From Branchiostoma floridae (Eukaryota; Chordata; Leptocardii; Amphioxiformes; Branchiostomatidae), in assembly GCF_000003815.2 (NCBI RefSeq), contig NC_049992.1:13985874-14049873 (forward strand): a stretch of DNA of 64,000 nt, given 5' to 3'. A program made the position numbers and the translations under genes. Of the stretch, positions 1 through 12,900 are shown in pieces (positions within the stretch are counted from its first letter, which is position 1; each line of letters begins with the position of its first letter). The notes under the pieces were generated by a model that saw only the letters and a list, made by a program, of their open reading frames with translations, did not search any database and had not been told where the DNA came from.

Positions 1-3000
1 GTTATTTGGACAAAGGGTTTGGATGTCGTGCGGCCATCTCCACCTAGGACTCTTCACCTCCTGGCGTGGTGTCGTCTTACTGCACTGCTTTTCTGACAGT
101 TGCAGAGGAAGACACAGAGAGATAAGTTTACTCAGCTGAAACTTGTTACTCTCTCATCATCCTCCCATTACATCTCCGTCTGTTCCCTCCGCCAGAAACA
201 ATGGCGAGCCATCGCAGGCGAGAAAGTGAAGGATGGGCCGCGGCATGCACGACGATCCACTCTGCCACCGTACGCCTTTTGTACGCCAATATTTCCAGCA
301 AAAGACAGTGTTTATTGGAAAGTCAATATCTGCACGGGGCGAGTCGTGATATATGTGTTATCTATGGACAAGGCAAATGATGAATGGTCACTGTCTCTTC
401 TTTCATCTCAATCCCAACTGCAAATTTCTAAATTGCCTGGATATACCTTAATTAATTCACATGATTGATAGTCCGTCGGGGATTCCCTGAGCCTTACCTG
501 AGCAATACATGGGCACACCAGGAAATGGAGCTGGCATTTAATGGTAACACATAAAGTGTGCATGTAAATTATCCCCAGCCAAAGACAGAAGTGAAAGCTG
601 GGGAGAGAGGAATAATTTAGTTCCGGATGTGGAGCAGTGTACATATGGGGATATGGGCGGAGATGGAACCCAGATAAGGACCTGCCATGCCCCTGCTCCT
701 GGTGTGATCCAGGGAGGAGAACAGAGGATCCACCTGACCCTGAGATCACATCGCCCTTCTCACTTTTCTCCACAACACCACATCTGCCCACTGTGCTGTG
801 GTGGGAGTGGCCCAACACATGTTCTGTACCATCCCAACCACCATTACCACCACAAAATGGTCCCGCAGGACACCCCACATTTAAACTGCCAAGCCTCTTT
901 TCTTTGCCAGGAAAGGCATCCCAGATCCCCATTAGACACATAATTGGCAAAAAGAAATTCACTTTTAAAAGGTGAAACAGTCTGTGCAGGGACAGTTGGG
1001 CCATATGTGATGTCTGGAATCATCGTCTGTCCTCTGCAAATTAACAGTTGTCAGCTACAATTGTCAGGATACAACTACAATCTGGCAACATAGCTGATCA
1101 AATATATATAACAATTAAAACAAAACCTTATCCCAAAAATTTTATTATTGGGAAATATTCAGTCTTGTACATCAGGAACGAAAATTACTCAACGGAAATT
1201 TGTAGCTTTAATGTGACCTAAACAAATCCTACTTTCTTTATTGGAACAGGATTTCTTTTTGAGGATGTCATCTTTACAGATACACGTTCATACAATACTT
1301 TTAAAAAAATTATATTAAGTTGTGGTTACACAAATACATACACCTGTAAAACAACATTTCCTGGTGGACAATACATGTTTCAACATGATTTTAAAAAACT
1401 ATCGACACAAAGTTTACAGGAAATCATAGAAACTACCCAGCATGGCAACTAGTAGGGCATTACATTGTCCGTACATGAACAGAAGTGCTCATTGTATGGA
1501 CCTGACACTGATATCATTAACACCTCAGTTGGATTACGGAAATGGAAGGCGGAAGCTTGCGATGGAAGCAATAGGCAGGAGGGAACAACGCCATGAAAAA
1601 TAAAAAGCCATCAGACTTCAGATAACACACTAATTTGTTCGTGGAAATAGCCCACAGCTCATTCCAGCAACACAGTATGAGCTGCAGATGCCAAAGGACT
1701 GATAGGGCAAGCCTGTGATTTTCAGACAATGACCACGTTCGACCAGCCCCTTTCCTACCATCTGCCTCAGCCATAAAGCACCCTGTTACCACATGTGGCA
1801 CTGTGGTTGTTTTCTGTATGCAAGTTGTGCTCCCTACCATGCCTCCCTCACCAGGCGGGAGGGATACAAGCAATGTCATCACACCTTTGTGGCCATTGTG
1901 AGTCGGAATAACAAGTGTTAATGAAATCCCTTAAAGTGGATGGGACTCTGAAAATGTGGAAAATCTGCTTTCAACGCTGGCCAGACAAGCATGCATGTGC
2001 ATCAACCGGTCTTATTGGAATTCCAAATTGTCGTCTGGCTTCAGAATCTTTCCTGTGAAATGCAAATCAGGGCACAGTTCCGACATTCCGCGTCGTGTAG
2101 GGGGAAAATGTTTCACTCCGACAATAGATGAGAAGCGCTGGGAAAGCGTAGCAGATTACAGTTGAGGATTACAACTGATCACAACGAACCGTCAGCACAA
2201 AGGAAAGAGCATCTGCTGAGGACGGGGCACAATATCGCTGGAACGGGGCCTGTCAAGACAGTTTTGCGCTCCCTATTGACTCCCTGCACACGAGATAAAT
2301 TGCCATGCCGCAATATGGTTTCGCAAAATTGACATTTTTTATTCACTCCTTATGACAGTGAACGATGAAAATATGAGGAACGCTCGGGCCGAGCGTGTCA
2401 AATGAATACAACATTTAATTTAGCTGGGAACTCACAGAAACTTCAAAGGGTCTTCGGCACCTGTGGTGTCAGGAGTTTTACTTTACAGCAGAGCAGGTAA
2501 TTGATTTCAAGTAGAGGCATTTAATAATTCAGACCAAGATGGATACAGACCTATCTACCACCCCGTTCCTTCCGATCGTAGTTGACCAACATTCCTTGCG
2601 AAAAGCAGTATACACCAGTGACACCACCTGTATTTACTTGTTGTTGATTTCCCAAACAAGCTCAGACAGCAAACACTGTGTCCAAAGACGCCCTAAAGTC
2701 TAAAACTCTATAAAACCCACAAGTAATTTTAGCCAACTGTAATACACAAAGATCAATGACACATCATATAGATAGATTGATGGATATAAAGTATTTAAAC
2801 AAATGTACAGAAAATATATTTCTCATTAAAAATGTTGAGAATAACTAGTACATGTACAACTGAAACCACTCAAAACCATCCAGCCTTTTTCTTGACTGAC
2901 ACATAGCCTATTGACAAAAATACAAGTGAATATACAACATACTGGTATATACTTAAAACACTTACATTTAATACAGAGGGATACTGCAAACAGCCTAAAA

Positions 3001-6000
3001 GAACCTTCTATTATTTTCATTTTCCATAAAATCCTGCAAAAAAGACAACTGCTTTTATTGTGAAAATTTTCCTCTCAAACATGATATAAGAAATAGAAAT
3101 AGAATGGCAACTTCCCCATCCAGACACAGTGTACAAGAAGTACCAAATGAATAATTTTATTTCCAAAAAATTAATCCATTGTTGAAGTAGTGATTATGAA
3201 GCATTTATCTAAGATTGTTTCTCTTCTGAGGCTAATGAAACTAAAAAAGCTCATAGAAATGGAATAGAAAATAATTCTAGCCAAAACATCCAAAAAATCT
3301 GAATTTCATGTCACAAAAGTGTTGAAAATGTATTTACATAGTCTTAAAATAACAGATCTAACAAGGAAAATCAACAACATGGACCCCCAAACAATGAGTG
3401 TGACAGAAAAAAATAAAGCAGCCCTGATTAAACCACTGAGCGTTCACTGACACTCTGAGAGTAGAATATGACTATTCCCCAGTATCCCCACACTATCCAC
3501 TCTGCCTTTCTGTTGATAATACAAACTGGTAATTCTTCTGCACAGTGCAGCCAATATCATCCAACCAGGAGTTCTGAATCAATATCCCTGCCCCTAACAA
3601 AATGTAATTTGGACAAAAGTTGTCCCAGCAGACTGGCCTGCCAAAAATGGTGTGACCAGCTTGAAACTTGGCTACTTTCATCCAAGAACCCAATTTACTA
3701 CCCAATTGACATCCTCTAGAAAGGGAGAAAAAAGACAGCTTTTCAGTTTTTTGGCTCCATTGAAGCAAGGTGTGAAAGCAAAGTTTGCAAACAGGGTCTA
3801 ATCACGCACTAATACCCTAGTAAACAAACAAAAACAAATAAGCAATTACAAGCGTAAACAAAGACTGGCCCTCCCCCTGTGCTCTATGGTTTATGTGGGG
3901 CTTTGTGGGGCGTGCGGTCTCTATAGTGGCTGCTGTGGAATAATGTGTTTTGAAAACAGTAGAAACATGTCAGGAATTATTCAAAACCTTAAAGCGACCA
4001 TTCTGCCACAGACTCACACCAAATCCTGCTCATGTTAAGAATCCGTCAAAGTCTTTGTGTACCCTCCTACATTAAATATTTAAGAAAAAAAATCATACTT
4101 AAAACACGGAGGAAGAAAGTTGGTCAATAAACACTCCACAACTTAAAGTTGTGAGTACTTTCTGGCCGGCATTTTTTTTCTTTTTTCTAGTTAAGTCATT
4201 CGGTATAACTGTAAGTACATTTGTGTATTGGTTCTATCCAAATCTTAACAACTTTTCCCCCTTGTTTTCATGAACCATGTGTCCAGAGTTTTATTCATTT
4301 CCAATAACAGAATCTGACTGAAACTGAGTAAAATAAGATGAACACCAGTCTGCAGGGATAGCAATAGGGTTTTTGGTTCTCTCGACGCTTCAATTTTTTA
4401 TTTTTTAACATTGCTGGACAACAAAATGTAAGAACCTTACCACTGTGACATGTATACAAACAAGGCAAAAGGGCAAGATCTTTTAGAAATATACGGAAAC
4501 AAAACAAAAGCAAAACACCAAAAACATTGTTGCACTGCTGTCTTCCTGCAAATCTTCTAAATTTCTTGTAATCACAAAGATATAAAAGAAACAATAAGCA
4601 GGCGTACTGACACAAAAATAAATGGCTAGCTTGCCTGTGTTAACTTTAACCACACTGCAGCCTTATGCTGTGTTGGTGTTTCATGTTGACACAGTATAAC
4701 ATACATGACCCAGGTACTTAAAACTTGTGAAGTGACACTTTCATCTCCGGTCCAGTCGGAATTATCTCTCCTAAAAGATCCACACCCAACATAATTCAAC
4801 CCAAAAAAATCACACAACGAAGCAACAAAACAATTTCCTTACACTGAGTAAGATATATTCATATTTTGAGTAGTTTTGTAAATCTTGTGCCTGGAGTCTG
4901 GACTTGACAGAAACTTGTGCTGCAATGTTGTGCAGTGTAATTTGGGATAGGTGGCATATGGCAGTACAAGCCCTCCTGTGAAAGGTGAAACTAAAGGTGG
5001 GATTGGTGCATACACCTGTCCCTGGACAGGTTCGTCACGCAGGATCTCCCTGGTCATGCACTGTAAAATGACTTATAGCCATGATGCTTCAAAAACAAAC
5101 CATCGATAAAGGCATATTGAATTTTTTCGCCTCGGTATTAAGGAATCCCACCTGGCATGTGGACAGAGTACAGACGGCGACCGTGCTTTGGAATAAATCC
5201 GGCGGCCGTTTCCCGATACAACCTGTCTGTCTCGGCAGATGGCTGCGACAAACTGTATCCGAAAATCAGTAAAATAAAACTGCAAATTATCCGATTCAGA
5301 AGTTATTTTCCTGCGGGTAATGGGAGACAATTTTGAAGGATGTGTGCTGGACTGAAACTCACAAGCTGCTCTGGTTTATACTGCTAGCTGGGGTGAAATC
5401 GGAGACAAAAAATCTATATTGAAGACAGCAGACACTCAAAGCAGTCCAAGATTTAAATCAATAATTCCATTTAATAAAGGTAGAGACAGGACTTTCCCAG
5501 GGCAAATTACAACTGCCCTTCATCCCATGATTAATCTTACCTGGGCCGAAACGCCAGCAGGGCTTTATAAAACTCCCTACACTTTTATTTTCTGCACACA
5601 GGCACCAGACACACACTTTCTAAACAGTTTCACTTTTCGTGTTGACATTGGTATCATACGATACTTTGCCAGATAACTTGCTAAAGCTCGTGTGGTCGGC
5701 AGGAATACTAGTTGCCGTACAGAGAAAAGGATGTACTATTCTGGGCTAAATCCTCCCGCCAAGGCACACAATAGAGCTTTTGTCGGCGAGGCGTTCGGAC
5801 TAGATACGGACTTGTGTCTCGCGTCCGCTGGCCGCGTGGACCCGCAAGGCCCTTACTTTTAGGGACGCTCCCCGTTAAGGCCGTCCCCCGGGAAGCATGA
5901 TTACCTATCTCCGGGTTACAACCCCACTTTTATGTCCTGTTGAAGACGATGTAAACCCATTTCAGACATGTTGCTTTACCGTCGTCATAAGCAGCTTTTG

Positions 6001-6691
6001 TGTACTTGTAATCAAAATGAAAACTTGCACAAGACGACACAAAATACGATCATGTTACACAATGGTGGCGAACCACAACGCACTAGAGGACCGCTAGCCG
6101 GCCCCGCCGCGCGATCAACCTAACTCCTAACTTTCGATCGCAGACCAAATTTCCCGCTCTTTCTAGCATAAAATCATCCTGCGCTGAGGCTCTAAACACA
6201 GGCAACTAAAACTTGGTGCAAGGAAACCCAACTTGTGCTGATGAAATCGACAGGAAAACTCGAGCGGAAACTGGGGGACCACCAGGAAACATACATCTAT
6301 TCCTTTCACATGATAATTTCAATTTCATCAACAGACGGGAGTCGGCACGTCTGGGGTCTGATCACTGTACACACAACTTTCACAAGTCACCAGAAGTGGT
6401 CCCAACATGGGGTTTAGCGGGAGGGGAGGGCGGTAGAAGGCCGTACAAGCTCCGACAGATAAGGGCAAGTCGGGCGGGGACGAGAAGCAACATGTATGTA
6501 GAGGGACGTGCACGAGGCGGCTCACGGTCACGTCCGACTACCCCGCTCACACGGACCGTTATCTCCGGACCAACTGTCCGCGGCCCCGGTGCAGCCGATC
6601 TGCCACGGGACGCCGCCACAACTTCCTCACGCCATGCCAACACCCTGCCCCTCCAAACCAACCCCAACAACACCAGGAGAAAGCGGGTCGT
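1..6691 (-). other. Intron 1 of the PRDM3/16 gene (partial)
   Basis: This stretch lies downstream, on the minus strand, of the splice donor of the PRDM3/16 first coding exon, so it should be the start of a long first intron. I looked on the minus strand for the next expected exon (the acidic segment leading into the PR/SET domain) and did not find it, so that exon must lie left of the window. Bases about 1,100-5,000 are AT-rich with many A and T runs. Bases about 5,700-6,650 are GC- and CpG-rich and continue the promoter CpG region. No open frame here has convincing protein character. Confidence 0.6.
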
Positions 6692-6697
6692 ACTTAC

Positions 6698-6734
6698 TTT
6701 TTGCGAGTTTTCGTGCCTTCCCCTTCGAACGCAT
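6698..6734 (-). CDS. Prdm3/16: PRDM3/PRDM16 (MECOM family) first coding exon
   Basis: Read on the minus strand, ATG at 6734-6732 opens MRSKGKARKLAK plus one base, followed directly by the donor GTAAGT (6697-6692). From memory, human MDS1-EVI1 (MECOM) and PRDM16 both begin with nearly this peptide (MRSKGRARKLA and MRSKARARKLAK), and their first coding exon also ends after 37 bases. Residues, length and phase therefore all agree. The family are PR/SET-domain zinc-finger nuclear proteins acting on H3K9 methylation and transcription; the basic start is the N-terminus of the long, PR-containing isoform. Only this exon is in the window. A longer open frame crosses it in another phase, but the short frame with the donor is the one matching the family. 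The alternative is a chance match, which 12 residues plus exon boundary make unlikely. Confidence 0.82.
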
Positions 6735-6920
6735 CGCTTGCGGTTTTTCACATGGAACAAAAACACTTGTCTTGTCAACATGGCCGGTGACACCTGTGCG
6801 CATGTGCAGTTGGACATGCGCGAACTGAACTTTACCGATTTTATGTTTGTTTGCTTGCGCATCTAAACGTCATCAGTCACTGTCTTGGGTCCCCGATTCT
6901 CGGTTAATTATAAATCAAGG
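6735..6920 (-). promoter_or_regulatory. PRDM3/16 5' leader and promoter
   Basis: Immediately upstream of the PRDM3/16 start codon is a CpG-bearing stretch with three GCGCAT-type motifs: TGCGCATGTGCA at 6797-6808, CATGCGCG at 6815-6822 and TTGCGCAT near 6853. These resemble NRF1 sites. A YY1-like CAACATGGCC lies near 6777. Farther up, minus-strand TTTATAATTA (about 6905-6914) could be a TATA element, with a CRE-like TGATGACGT near 6868. The transcription start is not visible directly; about 6,850-6,885 would fit. Confidence 0.45.
6748..6753 (-). promoter_or_regulatory. Minimal start-stop uORF (ATGTGA)
   Basis: On the minus strand ATG is followed at once by TGA, ending 13 bases before the PRDM3/16 start codon. 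If it is in the mRNA it is a start-stop upstream ORF, a type known to stall ribosomes and reduce downstream initiation. It counts only if transcription starts upstream of it, which the sequence does not show. Confidence 0.35.
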
Positions 6921-9900
6921 CATATTCCGGTACAGCTTAGGAGAGAATCAGACAGGCGCGGGTAAAAAATCGCATGTCGCGCCTTGTTGATAGAGACTAA
7001 ACGAAACTTTACCACTCTCTTTGTGTCACTGTTCTTTGTCTGTATTGTAGACGGTCATAATTAGTCATCGATTGTGACTCATCCCCTAGTTTTGTCCCAA
7101 AGCACACGTCGATCAGAGAGCATAAGAAGTAAACAGTGTGTGGGAACTGAACCGGGGTGTGATAATTTGTTCTCCTGCGCGAAAGCAATTAAATTAACAC
7201 CGCTCTTAATGATCACTATCCCATCAATCAGTCATCTCTTTTGTGCGCAGGTTTCTTCCACCGCCCAATAGCTCCTCATTAAACTGCTCCAATATTTCAA
7301 TTCCTATTTCCAGTCCAATTACTTACGGGCGATGAGCGCGATCGAAGAAAGTGGCAAGCTCTGAGCCACTGGTCTAAGAGGGGCTACTTTGCAGGGAAAG
7401 ATCAGTATCTCTAGTCTCTCTATTTTTTTCTTCTATCAAAATATACGCACTTAACGCTACGGCACTGTAACCCCCGCGGGATAAAGCTACAACTTCAACT
7501 TCTACATGAAAAAGTCGGCGAACTTTTTAATGTCTCGCTTTGGATATATATTCATGCAGAATAACTGCACGTGCGCGTGCTTTCAGTGGCGTCAGTATGT
7601 TATATCTGCGGGGCGGGTGTAAGAATGGTAAGATATCGTGGAAAGTGAAAAATTTCTTGGTGTTTTTCTCTCCGTGCACCGTTCTGGTTACTTGGGGGAG
7701 CTGGCCAGAGCTCGGGCAGACACGAGCCGTATGATGAAGGATTGGGAGCAAGGACACGGGTGTCATAATGTGTCGATAAGGCTGCCACGGAAGGATGGTT
7801 CGGGCCCCGCTATCACTCATTCCCGACCTCTTTGCACTTGCCATATGCGGACCGGGCGATGAGGGCAGATGACCATCTCGTGCCATGTATTACCGCACAG
7901 ACGCACGGCTCGCTTCCTATACTCTCTCTTTTTTACACTCCAGATTTTTTATTGGGGTCGGCTGACTTATTTATGTGTGCGCAGCGTGGATATTAATTAT
8001 TTGATATTGCCGGAGAGGCGGTGCGTTATTTATGGCAAGTGCCGTGCTATCATGCCGGCAATGATCACACCGGGCAGTTGTGAAAAATCCCATATTGTGC
8101 CAACAAACGCCGCGCAGACACCAGGGCTAACCTCTCAGCACAGCCCCTATAAATACAACCGCATGCGGATGAAATAGCCTCTACAAACACAAAGGTACAG
8201 ACAGAAATCACTCTCGCCGCACAAAAAGCAGATCTGTTATCACAGAAACCGTTCTAAGTCTCTTGTCCTCTCCCCTTCTCTCCACCTGCCGTTGTAACCA
8301 GATCCTCAAGAAAAACAGCGAGATGCTACTATTATAATACACCCAGTTTGTTTGGAATTTCATAGGTCACTGGCGCCTCTCACGGTTTTTAATTGATTTC
8401 TGTGCCTTATCCATTTCTGATGGAACTTGATCAATCCGGTCTGTGACCCTAGCTCAACTCCTTCTTGATCGGATTGCCGGTGGAGTGACGCCTTCCAACC
8501 TCTCTCCCCCGAGCGGACAACCGTCGCCCCGTCCCTCTTTGTGCTGCGCCATTTTTCGTCGAGGAGGACGCGCGCCGCGCCGACGTCTGAGCAAAAGGCC
8601 CCGACCGAGGAGCAGCGGAAGAACCCAGTCGTGACCGCCCGGGACCGTTACCACTCGAGATCCGCACTTGCCTTTGAACCTTTCAGCGCGGCTGATCTGG
8701 CCGTGAATGACAAACATGGTCTGCGTCATGCCGACTAATGAATAGGACCTTGTGTCAACAGGACCGGAATAGTCCCGCGTTTGCTGCAACGCATCCGTAG
8801 CATCCGTCTGTCTTCCATTTATTTGGTGGGAACAAGTACAAGAACAAACCTTGCAGGGGGGGAGGGGTAAAAAAAATCTGTGCTTTCTCACCCCCTTTCT
8901 GCTTTCACCCGTACACAAGAATTCCTTTAGAGTTCAAAAGACCTTAACAGGATAGATCACAAGGACCGATGCCGACCACTTTTACTTGCTACACTTGCGA
9001 CATGTACGTGACAACTCTGTACGCCCTGCTAGGCGTTTGCATAGGCCCACAACTTTTCCGTCATCATCTCTTTGATAAAACATCTTTAACAATTCACAGA
9101 GGTGAGCACACGTACACGTCCTGAAACACATACACATGCCGGTGCCTTGCCCTGTGTGTGTACTTGATGCCATCTCAACAGCAACGAATCACCTGGTCTT
9201 TTTATCCCTTTTCAGTCACTCGTGACGTTTACCCGCTCGCAATAAAAAGCAGATCCCCCAGTTGAACTGAGTGCTAGACAAATATTATTTAAGTTATCCT
9301 CGCCAGCCTTCCATTAATGAAGGGGTGTGGGAGATTAAAGACGGCTTGACATGTCTCGCGTGTTATCTCTCCCCAACGATGACGGCCCCGTCTGACAACC
9401 GGAGCGCTCTAACAATCACCACAGCCGGGTGTATGAAGAGAAACCGTGCTCGCCCAAGGGGCAATTAGTGGAGGACATGGTGCGATTTTGAACGGGCTGC
9501 TGGTCTGTATCTGTGAAGGGATATGAAAGTGGATAAGGTGCCCGGAAGCAGGACTCTACAGTCTGTTGGTCTAGGGCAGAAGCGAGGGCGCCCTCTCAAG
9601 TTCACGCGCCGTCCCGAGACGATTCTCGCGATAATTAGCAAGTCGAGATGAATCGCCCTCTTGACGTCTTCCAACGTGCTCGGTCACATTTTTCGTTATC
9701 AGAGAACAGAAAACATATGCTGACATGGTGTGTGCGAGCGCGCGTGACTGTGACCGCTGTAATAATTAACTAACCTTTGCCGCATGCCTGCATAATCTTT
9801 TCTCGTTTTTAGCGGATGTAAAGCGTCTCAAAAGCGTCTTCTGTTACAAAACAAAAGGGCGACACCAGTTGTATTCTTTTGCATCAGGGGCTAGTGCGTG

Positions 9901-12900
9901 TGTTGTTTCTTTCGGACCAAATGCAGCTGGGAGGAACATTGTAAAGTTATTTCTTTATGAATTCAACGCAATGGACAATAAAAAATTATATATTTACAGT
10001 TTTGACAAAATATAAATCAAAACCACTGTCGGCGAATTCTCAAACCCGAATCAACCACATTTTGGGAATGTTCTCTGTCAACTTTATCCCCGAAATCAGA
10101 ATTCTATCCGGGATAAAGATTTGCTAGTCTTAGTATTCAGCCTTTGGAGAGGACCACGAATTTGCGGAACCCAGAAATAGAGGCGGAGACAAAGAAGCAA
10201 AAATATCCGCCTTGTTGGTGGGTACGGAGGTCTGACACTGTACTGTACGTATACGTCTACTCTTCGGGTGACGTTACAACAGCAAAGAAGTCATATAGGG
10301 AGGCTATACGTCCCTATAACCTCCTTGATTGCGGTTACGTTGGCGTTTCGCTCACTTAGCCAAATACCAATAAACAAGCTGATGTTTGAGTACAGTGAAT
10401 CACATGGAATCTGCCGTATTTGAAATTATGAATTTATTCGCCTATAGCACAAAATGAATTGGCAGTTTGAGCAATATCAAAAAGCTTTCTCAAAAGCCAA
10501 TGCCTCAGTATAACCTCTACCAGGCTTCAAACATCGCACGAAAAATAGTAGAAATTGGCTACATAGACAAATAACACCACAGAGGAGTTAGCCAACCAAT
10601 GCTAACGACGCCACCAACAGTAGTTTTGGAAGACTAACTCGTCTACCGTGTTAACTGAGTGTATCATTGGCCAGTCTCTACTATTTTTCCAGCCGCAGAT
10701 GGAGCCTGCTAGAGGCTATCCTCACTATTTTAGTACAAAAAAGAGCTTTTATTGATTTAAGTTGATGTCGAAGAACAATACGACTTGGGTAAAAGGGTAC
10801 ATTGTATATTTACTGACAAGAATAGCTTGACGTAAACTTTATTTGCTCACCGTCACCAATATGATTGACAAAATCTCAAGAACCATAAACCAACAAAGAC
10901 CAGATGGCACATACGCCGAACAATAGAAACGTCATCAAAAAACACATACGGTAAACCAAACTGATTAGATCCAACAGCAAGTCATAATTATAAAAACAAA
11001 CACAGATGGATTAAAAAGGATGAGGCCACGACATATCCATCCGCAGCAGAAAATAGTACAATGTAATAAGCACCCCCACCCACCCACCAGCCTTCCTTCC
11101 CCCCTCTGGATTCCTAGAGCGGTGCACAAAACTCTCCATTCCTCTCCCCCAAGCTGGCGGTATTACTCCGCGGATTTGTAGATTGGGTATATAGGGGAGA
11201 GATAGGGGCGGGCCGGGCTGCAGGTGGGAGATATTCCCGCCATTAAACCATTAATGGTTGGCAGCTTTCGCGCACTCTCAGTACGTACGTTCCGCTGCAC
11301 GTGCATGATGGGAGTGGATAAGGCTTTAAAGACTGACGTGAGCGAAATAAAGCCAGATTTACGGTTATACGACGTGGTGATGATCTATTAACGTACATAT
11401 TTACTACCTGTAAAGGACGGCTGCACAGCGGGAGTTTTGACATTTAAGAAGATGACTTATACCAGAGTAGCATAGTACCAACCAGGTACCCAAAGTGTGC
11501 TACAGATCAAGTATAGGTACAGTCATGGTTTGATCCTTTGAGAAGTAGCACCGACATTGTCACCTGTTTTGTCTTTATTGCTTACTGTGAAGTTTCATCC
11601 ATGTCGACTACGTTATACCAGCGTGTTTCTTTCCTTTCCAATCAGATACAGCAGCTTACTATGATGAACAGAGTCGTACATTTTTTTCACTATGGAATAC
11701 TTCTAAGATATACTTTTTACAGTATGCCTACTTGTACTCGCGTCTAAAAACTTTTGATGGTAAATGCAAGTGACATGCATGAGCTCGACAGTTGTGCCCT
11801 AATCGTTATGCCTTTTGACAGAAGCCTATGTTTGTGGGATTTATCTAAATGTTTTGTGGTTCATATATTTCCAGGAGGGTAAAATATGAAACAAAATGAA
11901 ATGCATAGAATGTACGAATCGATTTCACTATATTTCCGACAGATATAACAAAATGATACTAATATCATTAAAGGACGGTAGGACAAAGAAGTGAATTTAG
12001 CCAGATGTATATGATAAATTACTGATGTTAAGTTCTGCACCTTTGCCTTAAGTACTTTGGAACATTGGTTTTTGCTTCAAACTTCCTCATTGACAGTATA
12101 GACTCCTCACGACTTTCTATCATTAAAGCGATAGGTACAACAAAAATTGGTCATTGCATTGGGAATCTATTTATTCTTCTTTATTTATCTATCAAGGTTC
12201 TCCAATACATGCTTAGTCGTTTGCAGTCTGAGACAAGGTTCTTCACATCAGAAGTACCCACTTTCTTTATTTTGATCAGAATCATTTGATCACTACAGCA
12301 ACACTGAATCCAACATGTGTGAGATTTGATTCAACAAGCAATACATCTTTTCAGCCGGCGATACGGTCTTGTGCCAAAATCTCAAGAGTCAACAGTTAAT
12401 TCTGGTGACATCTGCGTACGGTAACCAAGTTTGATGAAAGTCCACAAATATCTACGCAAACAAAACGCCACGATTTTCGTCATCTGGGTATCGGTGATTA
12501 AACTGTTGGCATTTGACCAAACCTTCAGCTTAGAGAAAACAGGAAAGGATCATCTGGTTACTCAATAAGTACCACATCCTGGACAACTACAAGCAACAGT
12601 GATATGATGTTTATAAATGAGTTAGTCAAATCTCCAAGCAGACGTTTGGAAGGAATTGTAGCGTTTTGCTGTTGTTGAGGCGCCTCTTTCTGCGGATAGA
12701 ATGGAATACATGTGTACAAAGATGTTACACACTTCCGTTCCAAAATGAGTAAGAATTACCTCTGGTCATCTGTAAGACTAGAATGTATAAAAAGAAACAA
12801 GAGAAGATACTGTCTAGTACTTCTTGATACGTTGATGAACGTTAAAATACCAAGGTACCCAATATTTAAAGACGCCAAATTCAATCTCAACAACTGGAAT

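Noticed and set aside
6380-6862. 160-codon minus-strand frame covering the PRDM3/16 start region
   Set aside because: It crosses the exon in another phase. The short frame with MRSKGKARKLAK and the exact 37-base donor position fits the known family; the long frame has no domain character.
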